Part shown: positions 1 through 9,943 of the stretch, piece by piece
How positions within the stretch are numbered: position 1 is the first letter of the stretch
Layout: each line of letters begins with the position of its first letter
Assembly (NCBI GenBank): GCA_029747585.1
Contig: JAPEVF010000513.1
Coordinates: 1 to 32,601 of the forward strand
Direction: 5' to 3'
Length of the DNA: 32,601 bases
Origin: Pleurotus djamor
Taxonomy: Eukaryota > Basidiomycota > Agaricomycetes > Agaricales > Pleurotaceae
Notes under the pieces: generated by a model
What the model was told of the DNA's origin: nothing
Seen by the model: only the letters and a program-made list of their open reading frames with translations
The model's database searches: none
Position numbers and translations under genes: made by a program

Positions 1-157
1 ACGTCAATAATCCGGATTATCGTTATTTTAAAACGAAGATAATGATAAACGCATCAAAAAAGCAANNAAAAGTCAAGAAAAGAAAGAAAGNAAAAATAGC
101 AGGTGCTATGTATGAAAACACATTGTATGGTGTCAGTCAACCGATGTATGACTTCCT

Positions 158-1280
158 TTATACGACAATCTTCTTCCCTTTGCCTTTCTTCTCCGAGTCT
201 TTGTGTGACAAAAACTCCACTTCAGTCGCGAGAGGTCCACCCAGCTTCTGACCTTCAGAGTATCCCAGCACCTGAATCTTGAAATGTCGTCCGATCTGCT
301 CGATCCGCTTTCGCAGTGTGTCCTCCTCGGAGGGCGAAGGTGCGAGCCTCGTCCAGATAGAAAGACGATAAAATTGCGGACGGGTGGAAACGATGACACC
401 GGTGATAAGTGGCTCGACATGAGGGCCAGCAGGGTCGGCCTTTGTCAGCTCGGGATCAAAGGTTTCTCCAATGGCAGCAAGCATCTAGTGGGTTCCTGAA
501 GTTAGATGGGTAGAGGGTGTGGAGGAGGAAGGGGGACGAACTGTGTAGAGCCACATTTTGTCTACGTTGTTTCTGTTTTTGTCTTTGGGAAGTTGGATAC
601 TCCATTTCCCGCCATTCTTGTTGGCTTCGTCCTCCCACGCAGGAATAATGCCCTCCTGCAAATCACATTCATTAGACACGATTTCGGAGGAATGTGGGCA
701 CGCTCACTTTAAAGAGGTAGTAATTAGCTTTCTGGGGTAATTGCGAAGGAGGCACGATGTTATTATAGAGCCTGACGATGAGTGGCATCAGCAACGGACT
801 GTGGAAAGCAGGTTGCGCGTCAGCTTACCCCCAGAACTCCTCCACACTATCGAAGGTGATAACGCGTTTGATATCCTCCATCCATCCCTGGGCTGCTGCT
901 GCGCCAGGCGTCTGCGGTACAGGGGTCTGAGGGAAGGCCGAAATGGGGGTTTGGGGGAGATTGCGACCCTTTGTCGCGGGCGAGTCGAACCACAAGGTCC
1001 AGGGTGAGTACAAGGGATGCTAACAAGCCATGAGAGAAAGATCAGACACATTTTGGAGGTGAAATCTTGGCAAACGCAGACATACTTTGACGTTGAAACT
1101 AGTGGGATCGCTAAAGACAGTGCGGATTCCTTCCGCCTGTGCTTGCATGTCTACTTCCTGAACTTCACCTTCTTCATCCTCGGTATGTGTGTCGACGGAG
1201 TTCTCGGTGAGTGCAGAGGAGAGCGCGGCTCTCGAAGCCTGAAGAGCTGGACCAGACAGCTGGGAGGAGACGGCAGTCAT
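158..1280 (-). CDS. eIF4E: Translation initiation factor eIF4E (mRNA cap-binding protein)
   Basis: Binds the m7G cap of mRNA and, through eIF4G, recruits the small ribosomal subunit in the cytoplasm. Five exons on the minus strand: 1280-1086, 1019-829, 771-708, 655-542, 484-158, giving 296 aa. The joined core is clearly eIF4E: PWTLWF near residue 71, SVEEFWGLYNNI from about 123, PSQLPQKANYYLFK, then GIIPAWEDEANKNGGKW. Trp111 (QGWMEDI) and Trp157-Glu158 align with the cap-stacking Trp56 and Trp102-Glu103 of human eIF4E. The C-terminal exon has the RLSIWTR and RIEQIGRHFKIQVLGY strands. The N-terminal 65 residues are an acidic, Ala/Ser-rich extension, and a Pro-rich insertion of about 25 residues lies between LWF and Trp111. 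The fourth intron uses a weak GTTCGT donor, but the MLAAIGE junction confirms it. The gene shares its upstream region with the divergent carrier gene. Confidence 0.95.
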
Positions 1281-1625
1281 TGTGTATGGGGGAGGAGAAG
1301 AATGAAGAATTCAAGGAAGACAAAGAAGAGGTGTAGTCGATGTAGTCAAGCGAAGGTGACGAGCAGCGTGTATAGATTGATGAGAATGACGAGAGGGGGC
1401 GATCAGCCGGACGGACAAGGTTTTTTGTGAGGGGAATTGAAAAGAGTTGATGATGCGATGATGCAGCGGGCAAAGAACTTTGACTCGACCTCGTGGCATT
1501 TCGGCAGGCTCCGCGCACCCATTCCGAGGTTATCAGATAAGATGCTCCTCCTTCTCTGCCCTTTTCCCGACTTTTCCATCGCCAATCCACGTCTCCGGCC
1601 TCCCGACGTCCCTCTCACACCACGC
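1281..1625. promoter_or_regulatory. Shared divergent promoter region, eIF4E / mitochondrial carrier
   Basis: 345 bp between the start codons of two divergent genes. No open frame here continues into either gene or resembles a known protein. The right part, about 1540-1625, is pyrimidine-rich on the plus strand, as expected for a fungal promoter or 5'UTR. I see no clear TATA box. Promoter function is inferred from position only. Confidence 0.55.
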
Positions 1626-2810
1626 ATGGATCCCTTTCATGCAAAACTCGTCGCCGCCGCAACGGGCTCGACGTTGACCGCACTGACCAGTGAGTAGCAA
1701 AGTCATTATAAAAAGTGAGCAAGCAACTTATACGCCGCTCCAGTGACGCCATTCGACGTCGTTAAAACACGTCTCCAGACCCAGCCTGTCCGTCCACCCC
1801 CTCTGTTCCCTAAACCACCACCGAACACATGCTGCCAGCCTGGAAACACCGTCTGTGTCAGGAATATGTCGTCACTTGCCAGACCCTTCTCCGTGGCCGG
1901 AGAGGAGCTGGTATGTATATGGGATCACGGTGTATTCAAGACGGAGCGTGTGAACGGCTTCTTCGACGCTGTAAAGCACGTATGGAACGCAGAGGGAACA
2001 AGAGGGCTGTGGAAGGGTGCGGGCACGACTTTGTGAGCCTTCCTACGTTGTTCAGCCTTAACCAGCCTCTGATCCGGCTCTTTTTTACAGAGTTATTGGC
2101 GTACCATCTTCGACGTGCTACATGCTAACTTATGATTACCTCCTCAACACTGCTCTTCCCCCACTAATATCATCGCCCACCATCGTACCCATGGTTGCGG
2201 GTGTTGTCGCTCGGTCAACCATCTCTTCCATTGCTTCCCCGCTCGAACTCATACGGACAAACCTCCAATCTACCCCACTTACCCCAGGAACACCTCACAC
2301 CCTTCGTTCCGTCCTTTCATCCATACGGACGTTGGCACGCTCACAGGGCGTCCTTTCGCTTTGGCGCGGCCTCGGACCTACCTTGTGGCGCGATGTTCCG
2401 TTTTCTGGGATATATTGGGCTAGTTACGAGTCATGGAAACGTTTCCTTTCTCGACGGCAGATGGACGGCGCTCCGGTCGCGTTCTTCTGCGGAGCTGTTA
2501 GCGGCACCACAGCCGCCCTCGTTACGTCGCCCTTCGATGTCCTCAAAACGCGACGGCAGGCCTTTGTCATGTCTGGAGCGTCATCCTCTTCAACGCGGAC
2601 GGCCGGTCTTCTTGCTGAAATCGTACGCACGGAGGGTACATCTGCCCTGTTCGCCGGCCTGTTCCCTCGAATAGTCAAGATTGCTCCTGCATGCGGTATT
2701 ATGATTGCCTGTTTCGAGGTAAATTCCCATCTGTGGACGTTAAGCATCCTCGCTAACACTCTTCCTAGGGTATCGGTGGTTTCCTTTCCAAAAAGCCTTC
2801 GACGCCTTAG
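1626..2810 (+). CDS. MTM1: Mitochondrial carrier, Mtm1/SLC25A39-40 type
   Basis: Inner-membrane carrier of the SLC25 family. Mtm1 and human SLC25A39/40 are linked to mitochondrial glutathione import and to manganese/iron handling. Four exons: 1626-1689, 1744-2032, 2091-2718, 2769-2810, giving 340 aa. All three carrier signatures are present: PFDVVKTRLQ at the end of helix 1, PLELIRTNLQ in the second repeat and PFDVLKTRRQ in the third. The second-repeat form with PLEL and R-T instead of P-x-D is typical of the Mtm1/SLC25A39-40 branch, as is the joined GTTLVIGVPSSTCYMLTYDYL region across intron 2. The loop after repeat-1 helix 1 is long and contains CC and C pairs, as in this subfamily. The short last exon encodes a GIGGFLSKK tail. 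The start at MDPFHAKL is the only ATG that makes a complete first helix. Confidence 0.9.
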
Positions 2811-2927
2811 TCGAGGCGAACGCATTGCAGCATTATCTTGGGTATTGCTCCACATTGTAGATGTATTCGTAGTGATCATATAATAATATATCCGGAAGAA
2901 ACTACTCTAATAACCAGTCCGAGCTCC

Positions 2928-4013
2928 CTACCGCAGCCTGTTCATCTGCTTGTTAGCAGCTGACATCTTCCCTCCAACGCGATCGACCTCATTGTTCAGA
3001 TCATCCAACATCTCGTTCTGTAGCGAAATTTCGTTGCCTATGGCCTCACCAAGGTGCCTCTGGCGTTGGAGAATAGTGGTAAGGGCTGACAGATGTTGGT
3101 CTTGCTCCTGGATCTGGGTCTGCTGTAGCTGTAAGACACCATGATCATCTAGAGGGCGTGTCTGTTCCGTTTCCTGCGCAGGCTGTTTGGCACCGAACAC
3201 CCTGCTGAAAGGACGCGTCGAGGCAGTAGACCCAAGTAGTGCCTCTCGTTCCGACTGAGGCGCAGGGTTCAACGCGGCGGACCCACCTATACTACTCGTC
3301 GCCAACCGATTACTCATCTTGGCAATACTAACCATCTTCCCCAACTTCTCGCACTCGTCCTGCAACCTCGAGACCATATCCGTCCGCCTCTGCAACTCAC
3401 CCTCACTCATCCCACCCGAAGCCAGTTCCTGCAGACCTCCAGCAAGAGTCCCCACCCTCGTAAGCACACCAGCAAGCTTCTGCTTAGCGCTGACATTCGA
3501 CTTGTGAGCGGCCACGACGTCGTTTCGGTCCGCCAGGGCATCCCGCTTGTTGATGTCTGCGCGTATATCACGGATCAACGCTTGCAGTTCAATATGTTCG
3601 TCGAGCCATGATGACGAGGAGAATTGGGTGGGAGGCCCTCCACGGACACCACCTTGTCGACCGATAGGTACGCCTAGGAATTCTTTGAAGACGAACTCCT
3701 CTCGCCATTTGTCGTCCTTTGCGCTGACGATGGCTCGTAGGTACGCCTCCAGACCGAGGCGTCGGTCCTCTAGGAGTTTAGGATCGCTACGTGACCGGAA
3801 TACTGAGAGTTTCTGCTTTGGTGGGAGGGGAGCGGGAGGTGGGGATCCAGTTGACTTGGTCAGTTCCGTGTGGAGGTCATCGAATTCGGAATACCGCCTC
3901 CACATCTGCCATGACCGAACGTGTGCCTGTATCTCTATTCGATAGACTATATGGGATTTGGGTTCACTGCGCTCCTCGTAGCCTCGAATGTAGACGGCTT
4001 GGATGGCTGACAT
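2928..4013 (-). CDS. VAM7: PX-domain Qc-SNARE, Vam7-like
   Basis: Probable vacuolar fusion SNARE that binds PI3P through its PX domain and has no transmembrane anchor. Single exon of 361 aa starting at MSAIQAVYIRGYEE. An in-frame ATG 60 nt upstream (4073) would add 20 residues, but those are low-complexity and the PX fold starts right after the shorter start. The PX domain spans about residues 1-118; RRYSEFDDLH is the phosphoinositide-binding RR-Y motif and PPKQ the proline-rich turn. The middle is coiled-coil-like. The last 65 residues are a Qc-SNARE motif (GNEISLQNEMLDDLNNEVD), with Gln in the SLQNE context as the likely zero-layer residue. The protein ends at MNRLR without a hydrophobic tail, as Vam7 does. 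It is convergent with the carrier gene, with stops 117 bp apart. Confidence 0.88.
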   Translation of the reverse strand: MSAIQAVYIRGYEERSEPKSHIVYRIEIQAHVRSWQMWRRYSEFDDLHTELTKSTGSPPPAPLPPKQKLSVFRSRSDPKLLEDRRLGLEAYLRAIVSAKDDKWREEFVFKEFLGVPIGRQGGVRGGPPTQFSSSSWLDEHIELQALIRDIRADINKRDALADRNDVVAAHKSNVSAKQKLAGVLTRVGTLAGGLQELASGGMSEGELQRRTDMVSRLQDECEKLGKMVSIAKMSNRLATSSIGGSAALNPAPQSEREALLGSTASTRPFSRVFGAKQPAQETEQTRPLDDHGVLQLQQTQIQEQDQHLSALTTILQRQRHLGEAIGNEISLQNEMLDDLNNEVDRVGGKMSAANKQMNRLR

Positions 4014-4103
4014 GAGGAGAGAGTAAGTGGATGAGTGTGCGGGTCGTGTGGCCTTTCCAAACGCGGATGACATCAACTTTTTGTAGTCCGTAATAATCTA
4101 CAT

Positions 4104-5234
4104 CTACTGACTCAAGTCGCCACGCCTACCTGATACAATGACGAAGCGAGCACCAAGACGAACATACAGAGACAGTACACGAGCAAATACAGCCCACCCG
4201 GAGCCCCTCGAGCTGAGGAAAGCTGTGAAAGCAGGGAACACATCTTCAGAAATATCCTCAAACGTGATATCCACGTAACCTATTTCCTCCATCATCTCGA
4301 CATACCCCGAGGTCGAAATAATATTTCGTTTAGGCATCAACCGGAGTAGGTTGATCGCAATGCGGTTCCGTGGGGTTAGAGAAGGTGGTGAAAAGCAGAT
4401 ATCGGCCAATGCGACCCGTCCACCATGTGCGAGTTTATGCCGGCATTGGGTCAAGAATGTTCGTCGTGTATCGAAGTGGTATGCACAGTCCAACGCGAGG
4501 ATAGTATCGAATACCGGGCCTTGGGATGGGTCAAGGGGGTGTTTCAAGTCCGTTCGACGATAAACTGCGTCTCCGTGGTATAAGACAACGGCGGGTTTTG
4601 CCTCCCTGGCGTCGGTGGTTGTAAGCTTTTGTATACGTTCGGCAGAACGTTGATGATGGACGGCGAGGCTAGTAACACCCGTCAAACTTGATGGTCGGGG
4701 AATTTTGTCACTAGAGAGCAGGAACACCAGCGATTCGCCAGTGCCGTGACCAACATCTATTCAAGTTATGCGCATGAGCACGTCTTAAAAAGTAAGGATA
4801 AGGATAAAGAATATGCATACCCAAGACCCTATGACCTGCCTTGTACTCTGCCGCATCCATGAGTTTCGTAGCTAAAGCTACATAAAATGTGAGGAATGGC
4901 AGCTTCAAAGTCGGTTCGGATGACTACACCTTCACAAGCCTCGGGGAAGCAGTCAGTGTCCTTCAGTAATATTGAGTGTCAGACTATTGCAGGAATAGAG
5001 TAAACTAGTACGAACCTTCCAGTACCCCATGTTCAACCACTCTGTCTTAGGTGGTACGTCCTTCGACACTTGGTTCAACGAGAGGTGTATCAAGCCATAC
5101 GGATCACTTGAGGACCGGAATGCGAGTATGCATAGAATAAGGCAAGGAAGTAGCAAGAGGACGTAGTAGTTGATATTCCATATGTACATGGACATGACCA
5201 TTGGTATAGTTAAAGCAGCAAGTACCGAAAACAT
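4104..5234 (-). CDS. Membrane-anchored class I SAM-dependent methyltransferase, substrate unknown
   Basis: Four exons: 5234-5016, 4960-4930, 4877-4821, 4756-4104, giving 319 aa. The N-terminus has two hydrophobic stretches (about residues 1-17 and 20-40, the latter with VLLLLPCLILCILAF), so the enzyme is probably membrane-bound. After WLNMGYWK, a phrase common in small-molecule methyltransferases, splicing joins the SAM-binding motif I VLDVGHGTGES at residues 101-111. Later motifs are FDTILALDCAYHFDTR (post-I/II) and HGGRVALADICF (motif III). The last 60 residues contain another hydrophobic stretch (FARVLSLYVRLGARFVIV). The overall pattern recalls sterol, tocopherol or phosphoethanolamine-type methyltransferases, but no substrate can be assigned. 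The start is the first ATG in frame; the frame is open further upstream without an ATG. It lies 97 bp downstream of the DUF7053-like gene, same strand. Confidence 0.8.
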
Positions 5235-5331
5235 TGATTTCGAAGGCGAATAGTGTGTGGGAGTAGAAGGAAAGGTCCAGCGTCTTGCTTGAGACGTAGT
5301 AGTCCGACGCGAACCGTTGCCTTCTGGGGGA

Positions 5332-5851
5332 CTACCCACTCGGTTCGTACTGCCCGACGTTGTCAGCGAGGTTATCCAGAAGAGCCTGGTGGGACGTTTT
5401 GAAAGTAGAGAGGATGTACGGCATCATGAAGAAAAGCGCCTGTTGGTACGAAGGATGCCTCAACACCCTGATCACGAAGAAAGGGATGTATAACACAGAC
5501 CTCAATCGTCACTTCCTCTGTAACCTCACAATGCTCTGCATCGCTCCCCGGTATGACCCTCCAAGCCGCGTCTAAAGTCGTTCCCAACCCGGCCTTCGTC
5601 TCCGTGTCTACACCATTCTCCCACTGCGTGAATTTGCAGGTATACGATGTTTCGGTGTTGATGCCAAGGACGGTGAGGCGATCGCGAATTGTGAATAGAG
5701 TGGGGTCGGTAGGGTCGACGGTCGCGTCAATGACCAAGGGGTTGAGATGAATTAGGAATTGTGGGTCTTGGACTGCAGCTAAAACTTTCGCGGAGGGTTC
5801 GGTCAGTTGCTTTGAGTTTGACACGACGCGTCGCAGGTATAATGGCCACAT
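5332..5851 (-). CDS. DUF7053-like small protein, function unknown
   Basis: Two exons, 5851-5501 and 5439-5332, giving 152 aa. Reading through the intron would give a different tail, but splicing GTCTGT..CAACAG yields ALFFMMPYILSTFKTSHQ followed by LLDNLADNVGQYEPSG. This matches the fungal DUF7053 pattern of a hydrophobic FMMPY segment and a conserved K-T-x-H/A-H-Q/E helix. Other family-like features are VQDPQFLIHLNPLV, TIRDRLTVLG and a TEEVTIE strand before the junction. These families look like START-like beta-sheet domains with a C-terminal helix, but no function is established. It sits between SNF4 and the methyltransferase on the same strand. The family name is from memory of the pattern, so it is moderate confidence; the gene model itself is firm because both exons stay in frame. 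Confidence 0.72.
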
Positions 5852-6087
5852 GATTCAAAAGACTTGGGTGAGGAGGACGAATAAATTCAACAAATTAGGG
5901 AAGTTGGTGGTACAAAGAAAGAGCAGGTGGTTGTGGTTCAGGGACACGGCAAGCGAAGGAGGATTCTGTGAGCTACATATAGATGGTTGTGTAGGTTATA
6001 AATGGCGACGGGCCGCGAAACATTCAGATATCCATTGCGTTAGAAATACAGTTGAATATATGGGGAGATGACACTGCAGCAACATGC

Positions 6088-7531
6088 TCAGGTCTCGGGT
6101 TGTGCTGATGGCTCTTCCTCTTGTTGGATAGCATCGCCGATAGCCACGGCACCAATGACATAGCGAAGGACATCGCTCAAGGTGATAATGCCTAACAGGC
6201 GACCCTTTTTACCACCGCGTTTCTCCTCCTCCTAAGCAAAAATTCAGGAATGGCGACAGTCGACGAGAAAGAAAAAACTTACGTCGCCTTCAACAACGAC
6301 AAGTCGGTGGACTCGTCGCTTCTTTATGAGTTGCAATAGTGTACCTAGTGAGTCTGACGCTGTGCAGACGATAACACCGGGGAAATCAGAAGAGCGTTTG
6401 GCTAACGCTTCGGAGATCGTCAAGTCTAGTGACTGGTAGGCTCCGAGGCGAACCAGAGTCTAGNAAAAAAAGTGTCAAGATGTGTAACAGTGGTGACGGC
6501 AATGAAGAACGCACGATGACATCGACTGTTTCGTACATATTGAGAACGACGCCATCGTCATCGATGATTGGCACGGCTGAGATGGAACGCTCAGAGAACA
6601 TGTGAACAACATCGAATACAGTAGTTCCGAGCTTGGCTGTGGCGATGGGATAATACGCATTCTCTGGCTCGTACGTAGCTGGATCGTCAGTGTGTGGTCG
6701 GGAGACGTAGGTGCCTATTTTCAGTTTACGGAGAGAAAGGTGTAGCTGCTGGATTTCTTTGATGCACTATGACTACATTGTCAGGATGTGTGGGGCGCGG
6801 GATAGAGGGGAAAGCGAACCATACATTGATAGATATAAATTTAAGGAGGCGGTATTGGGTGAGGACGGAGACAATGACTTCATGACCAGTATCTGTGTCG
6901 TTGTCAAGAAGGGCAACCGGCGGGCGTGGGTTTGGATGAGAAGTTTTGCAGCATCATAAAGAGAGCTAGATGGGTGTTCTCGCAGCAACGGTGGGGTAGC
7001 AACGCCGAGCTCCTTTTCGATATCTAAGCTTTGATGAGATGCTGATTTATATAGAGGCGAAACAAACAGACCTCGGATAGACTCTAACTTGAATGTTTCT
7101 ACGTCGGAGGCGGCGGCTTCCCAGTTGGCTGTGCGGTAGTAGTATTGGATCAGATGTATGATATCCAGGACCGTCAGCATGCCGGCGAATCTGGACGTAT
7201 CACTGTTCCATAACGGGGCTGAGACAACGCCTGGGCAACCCGTGAACGTGAGTCGCCTGAATGAGGGAGATGATGTGATCGTACCATTTAGCAATAGACA
7301 TTGTAAGGCTTTCTTGACATTGAGCTTTGTATCGAGAACGATAAGCCTGAAGCTGACTGGGAATGCATCATAGTTTGTGCGACTCTTGAGGAAGGTGCGT
7401 ATTGTGTTGAGTGCTTGATCGTGGGACTCCTGGGAGAGATACGGAGGCAGGTGGGAGACACCGCGGCGGCGAGTTGAGGGCTTTCGCCTGACTTTGTTGT
7501 TTGCGACTGGCGAAAGTGTCGAACTCATCAT
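6088..7531 (-). CDS. SNF4: AMPK/SNF1 complex gamma subunit (CBS-domain protein Snf4)
   Basis: Regulatory gamma subunit of the SNF1/AMPK kinase, which senses adenine nucleotides through paired CBS domains. Six exons: 7531-7285, 7230-7072, 7023-6825, 6748-6515, 6459-6283, 6231-6088, about 386 aa. Recognition rests on [88 protein letters not shown] and HRLVVVEGD, with [13 protein letters not shown] closing the fourth CBS repeat. The C-terminus is a short acidic tail. Exon 3 contains an apparent one-base deletion at about 6905-6911: before it the frame reads RRLPFL, after it [15 protein letters not shown]. The phases of all later exons fit only if one base is added. The start is one of two adjacent ATGs (7531/7528). 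It diverges from the SSH4-like gene 164 bp away. Confidence 0.92.
6905..6911 (-). other. Apparent single-base deletion in SNF4 exon 3
   Basis: The minus strand reads TTGCCCTTCTTGACAACG. For the conserved LPFLDND to be encoded, one more base is needed in the CCCTTCTT run. Exon 3 is 199 nt, whereas the downstream splice phases require 200. No intron fits at this spot. Most likely an assembly or sequencing error; a true mutation would truncate the protein before CBS3. Confidence 0.75.
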
Positions 7532-7695
7532 TCGAGTTGCTCTCAGAGTTAGAGTCGCAGCGAAACAGCCCTCGGCAATCTCCGATCTTTTGCCAGGCCG
7601 CCCAATCCGCCAACTCGTTACCAACTGAGTATAACACTTACTTACCACTACGACTACGCCCTTCTCCTTCTCCTCCCTTCTCCTCCCTCTCCTCC
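7532..7695. promoter_or_regulatory. Divergent promoter, SNF4 / SSH4-like
   Basis: 164 bp between start codons of two divergent genes. The plus-strand half (7640-7695) is a run of C/T triplets just before the SSH4-like ATG, typical of a fungal core promoter or 5'UTR. Function is inferred from position. Confidence 0.5.
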
Positions 7696-9640
7696 ATGTC
7701 TGTGTCGCTGTCAGGCGATTATTTACATCGTCGTCCTCACCAGCACGACTTGCCGGACCAGGTCGTCCAATCAGCCCTGCTCGCTCCCACCGTCATCCTC
7801 GAGCCTCCAAATGGCCCGCCTCCGCAAGATGCTCTCCTCGTCCTCCTGCCGCTCCTCATCGTTCTATCAACATTTCTATTCCTNCTNCTNCTCTTCCTAG
7901 TATGCATGGTCTTCCTCCGCCGCAGGCGGGGTATAATGCTGCGAGAGCATGATGGCCCGGTTGATATGAGCAGGGAGGAACTCGTTGAAGGCGAGGGTGG
8001 CTTTGATGGCGTAGAGTCTCGCTGGCTAGAAACTGTCTCAGAGCCTGCCAGCCGAGAATACCGTCGTGCCAAAGGTAACATTCAACCATACCTCTTGTCA
8101 TCACAACTCCCTGATAACACCAATCACAGAACACCAATTACAGTATCCGCCCAACTCCCTTCCCACAGACATCACACTCTCCCAATTTCTCTCCATACAA
8201 GAGAAGGGCGTCTCTGCGTGGTGTTTCGAGCCTGATTTCGAGACTCTCAATTCGCTTCTTGTCCATGCACGCACCGAGATAACGTTCCTCCCCGACCCTG
8301 CAACTTCATCATGTGTTCAGTCAAATCTCCCACTACCCAAACTCAACGAGGTTTACTACTGGGAAGTTAAGCTCTTTGACCTTCCCGAGACCACCAATGT
8401 TGCTATCGGTCTCGCGACCAAGCCGTATCCAACTTTCCGTCTTCCAGGATGGAACCGTTACTCTGTGGCGTACCATTCCAGTGGTGACAAGTCCCACAAC
8501 TATCCTTTCACTTCTACCTCGTTTGGACCCTCACTCAAAGAAGGCGACGTCCTTGGTGTGGGCTATCGTCCCCGCTCTGGTACGGTCTTCTTCACTCGCA
8601 ATGGTCGCAAGATGGAGGATGCGTTTATTGGCCTGAGCAGATGGAACCTCTTCCCAACGATCGGCGCTGACGGCCCCTGTAGCGTCCATGTTAATCTCGG
8701 ACAAGCAGGCTTCGTATTCATCGAAGCCAATGTCAAGAAGTGGGGGCTTGCTCCCAGCGTGGGAACGCTTGCACCACCACCAGCGTACGGAAGTGAGCGT
8801 GGCAGCATCCTCCTCGATGTTGGCGGGGCGGTCAGGCAGCCTGGAGATTCACTGCATGCCAGCCCGGGTGTCTCCCCTCCTCCGCGTCGATCACACCGTT
8901 CACGGCGTCCGAGGTCGCATGGCTCAGTACCCACTGCATCCTCTCCGCTGCGCAATTCAGACATGCCGTCCTCGGTACCTCTTACCCCTCCCCCTCCCAT
9001 CACTCCGATTGACGAAGATCCTGAAGAGTCGCATCAAGCGGGTCCTTCCTCGACTCGTTACATATCGCCCTCCGATTTGTCCTTCCATGTTCCTCCACAT
9101 ACCAACTTGCCCCCTTCACCTGGGGCCGGAGATGTTGCCGAGCTTTCTGATGCGCAGAGCACACGTAGCTCTGTCCATTCATCTTCCTCCAGGTCCCGGT
9201 CCCCTGACGCCCCATCAGGTGCGAGTCCTACATCTTCCTTCTCAACGCCTCGGCGTCGACCGCATTCCTTTACTCACATGGTGGCCTCTCTAAACCCATC
9301 CTCAGACCCAACACAACAATCTATCCAGGTGCATCCTCCTCCTGAATCTCCGATGAGTCCAAATCCACCGACACCTAATCAACGGGATATCCACCTGCAG
9401 GCGCTCTCCAGACCCACTGCTAGTGCCGATCGAAGCGCTGATCTTATTCCGCCTGATACCATGTCAAGGCGGGACCCTCCTGCGTACTCTCCTTTGGACG
9501 CGTTTGCGTATGCGGAAGGCGTTCATATCGACCTCCCAGCTGAGTTCATCGCTGCTGCGTTGGAGGGGAATGCTATGCCCGAGAGCATTGTTGGGCAAGG
9601 GAATCAATCTCGCTCGGATCGCCGTAGCAGAAGGAGATGA
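7696..9640 (+). CDS. SSH4: Ssh4/Ear1-like TM-SPRY protein, Rsp5/Nedd4 ubiquitin-ligase adaptor
   Basis: Two exons, 7696-8074 and 8130-9640, giving 629 aa. A single transmembrane segment at about residues 50-73 (ALLVLLPLLIVLSTFLF, then three undetermined leucine-type codons and LFLVCMVFL) is followed by basic RRRRG, implying a lumenal N-terminus. A SPRY domain covers about residues 165-330 (YYWEVKLFDL, NVAIGLATKPYP, LPGWNRYSVAYHSSGDK, GDVLGVGYRPRSGTVFFTRNG, FPTIGADG). The remaining 300 residues are Ser/Pro-rich with a PPAY motif at 576-579 (DPPAYSPL), the WW-domain ligand for Rsp5/Nedd4 ligases. In yeast, Ssh4 and Ear1 use this layout to sort vacuolar or endosomal membrane proteins for degradation. 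Three N bases (7884, 7887, 7890) lie in the TM codons. The splice restores RRAKE-HQLQYPP. Confidence 0.9.
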
Positions 9641-9943
9641 TTTCTTATGGCACACGTATCTATTTGTATAGTGGACGACTTGATATCGGATTCATCAATC
9701 TTAATAGCACATAGCGGGGCGCAAGTAACTTCATACCATCTGTGTTTCTAGTGATTATTGCATTATGTAGATGCCTTCCCAGCTTTCTGTACGAGAAACG
9801 ATTGCCCTTTAACATCACAAACTCACAAGCTCTCCCCAAGTCATCGGCAATCTCAACATTAATTTCAGGTAATACAAATTCTTTGAGTATTGTACGGATC
9901 TCTATACAATGTCTGCTTCAAGTTCCTTATCACTTACTTCCGC
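9641..9943. other. Convergent 3' intergenic region
   Basis: 303 bp between the stops of the SSH4-like gene (+) and aspartyl-tRNA synthetase (-). It is AT-richer than its surroundings and should hold both 3'UTRs. I see no gene, repeat or convincing structure. Confidence 0.5.

Noticed and set aside
1..157. A-rich sequence at the left edge as a retroelement tail
   Set aside because: A-rich text with N bases lies just downstream of the eIF4E stop, and no repeat or element gene is next to it; a 3'UTR explains it.
8563..9003. 146-codon open frame antisense to the SSH4-like gene
   Set aside because: It lies wholly within the SPRY/Pro-rich coding region, has no recognisable motif, and its composition mirrors the GC-rich sense strand.
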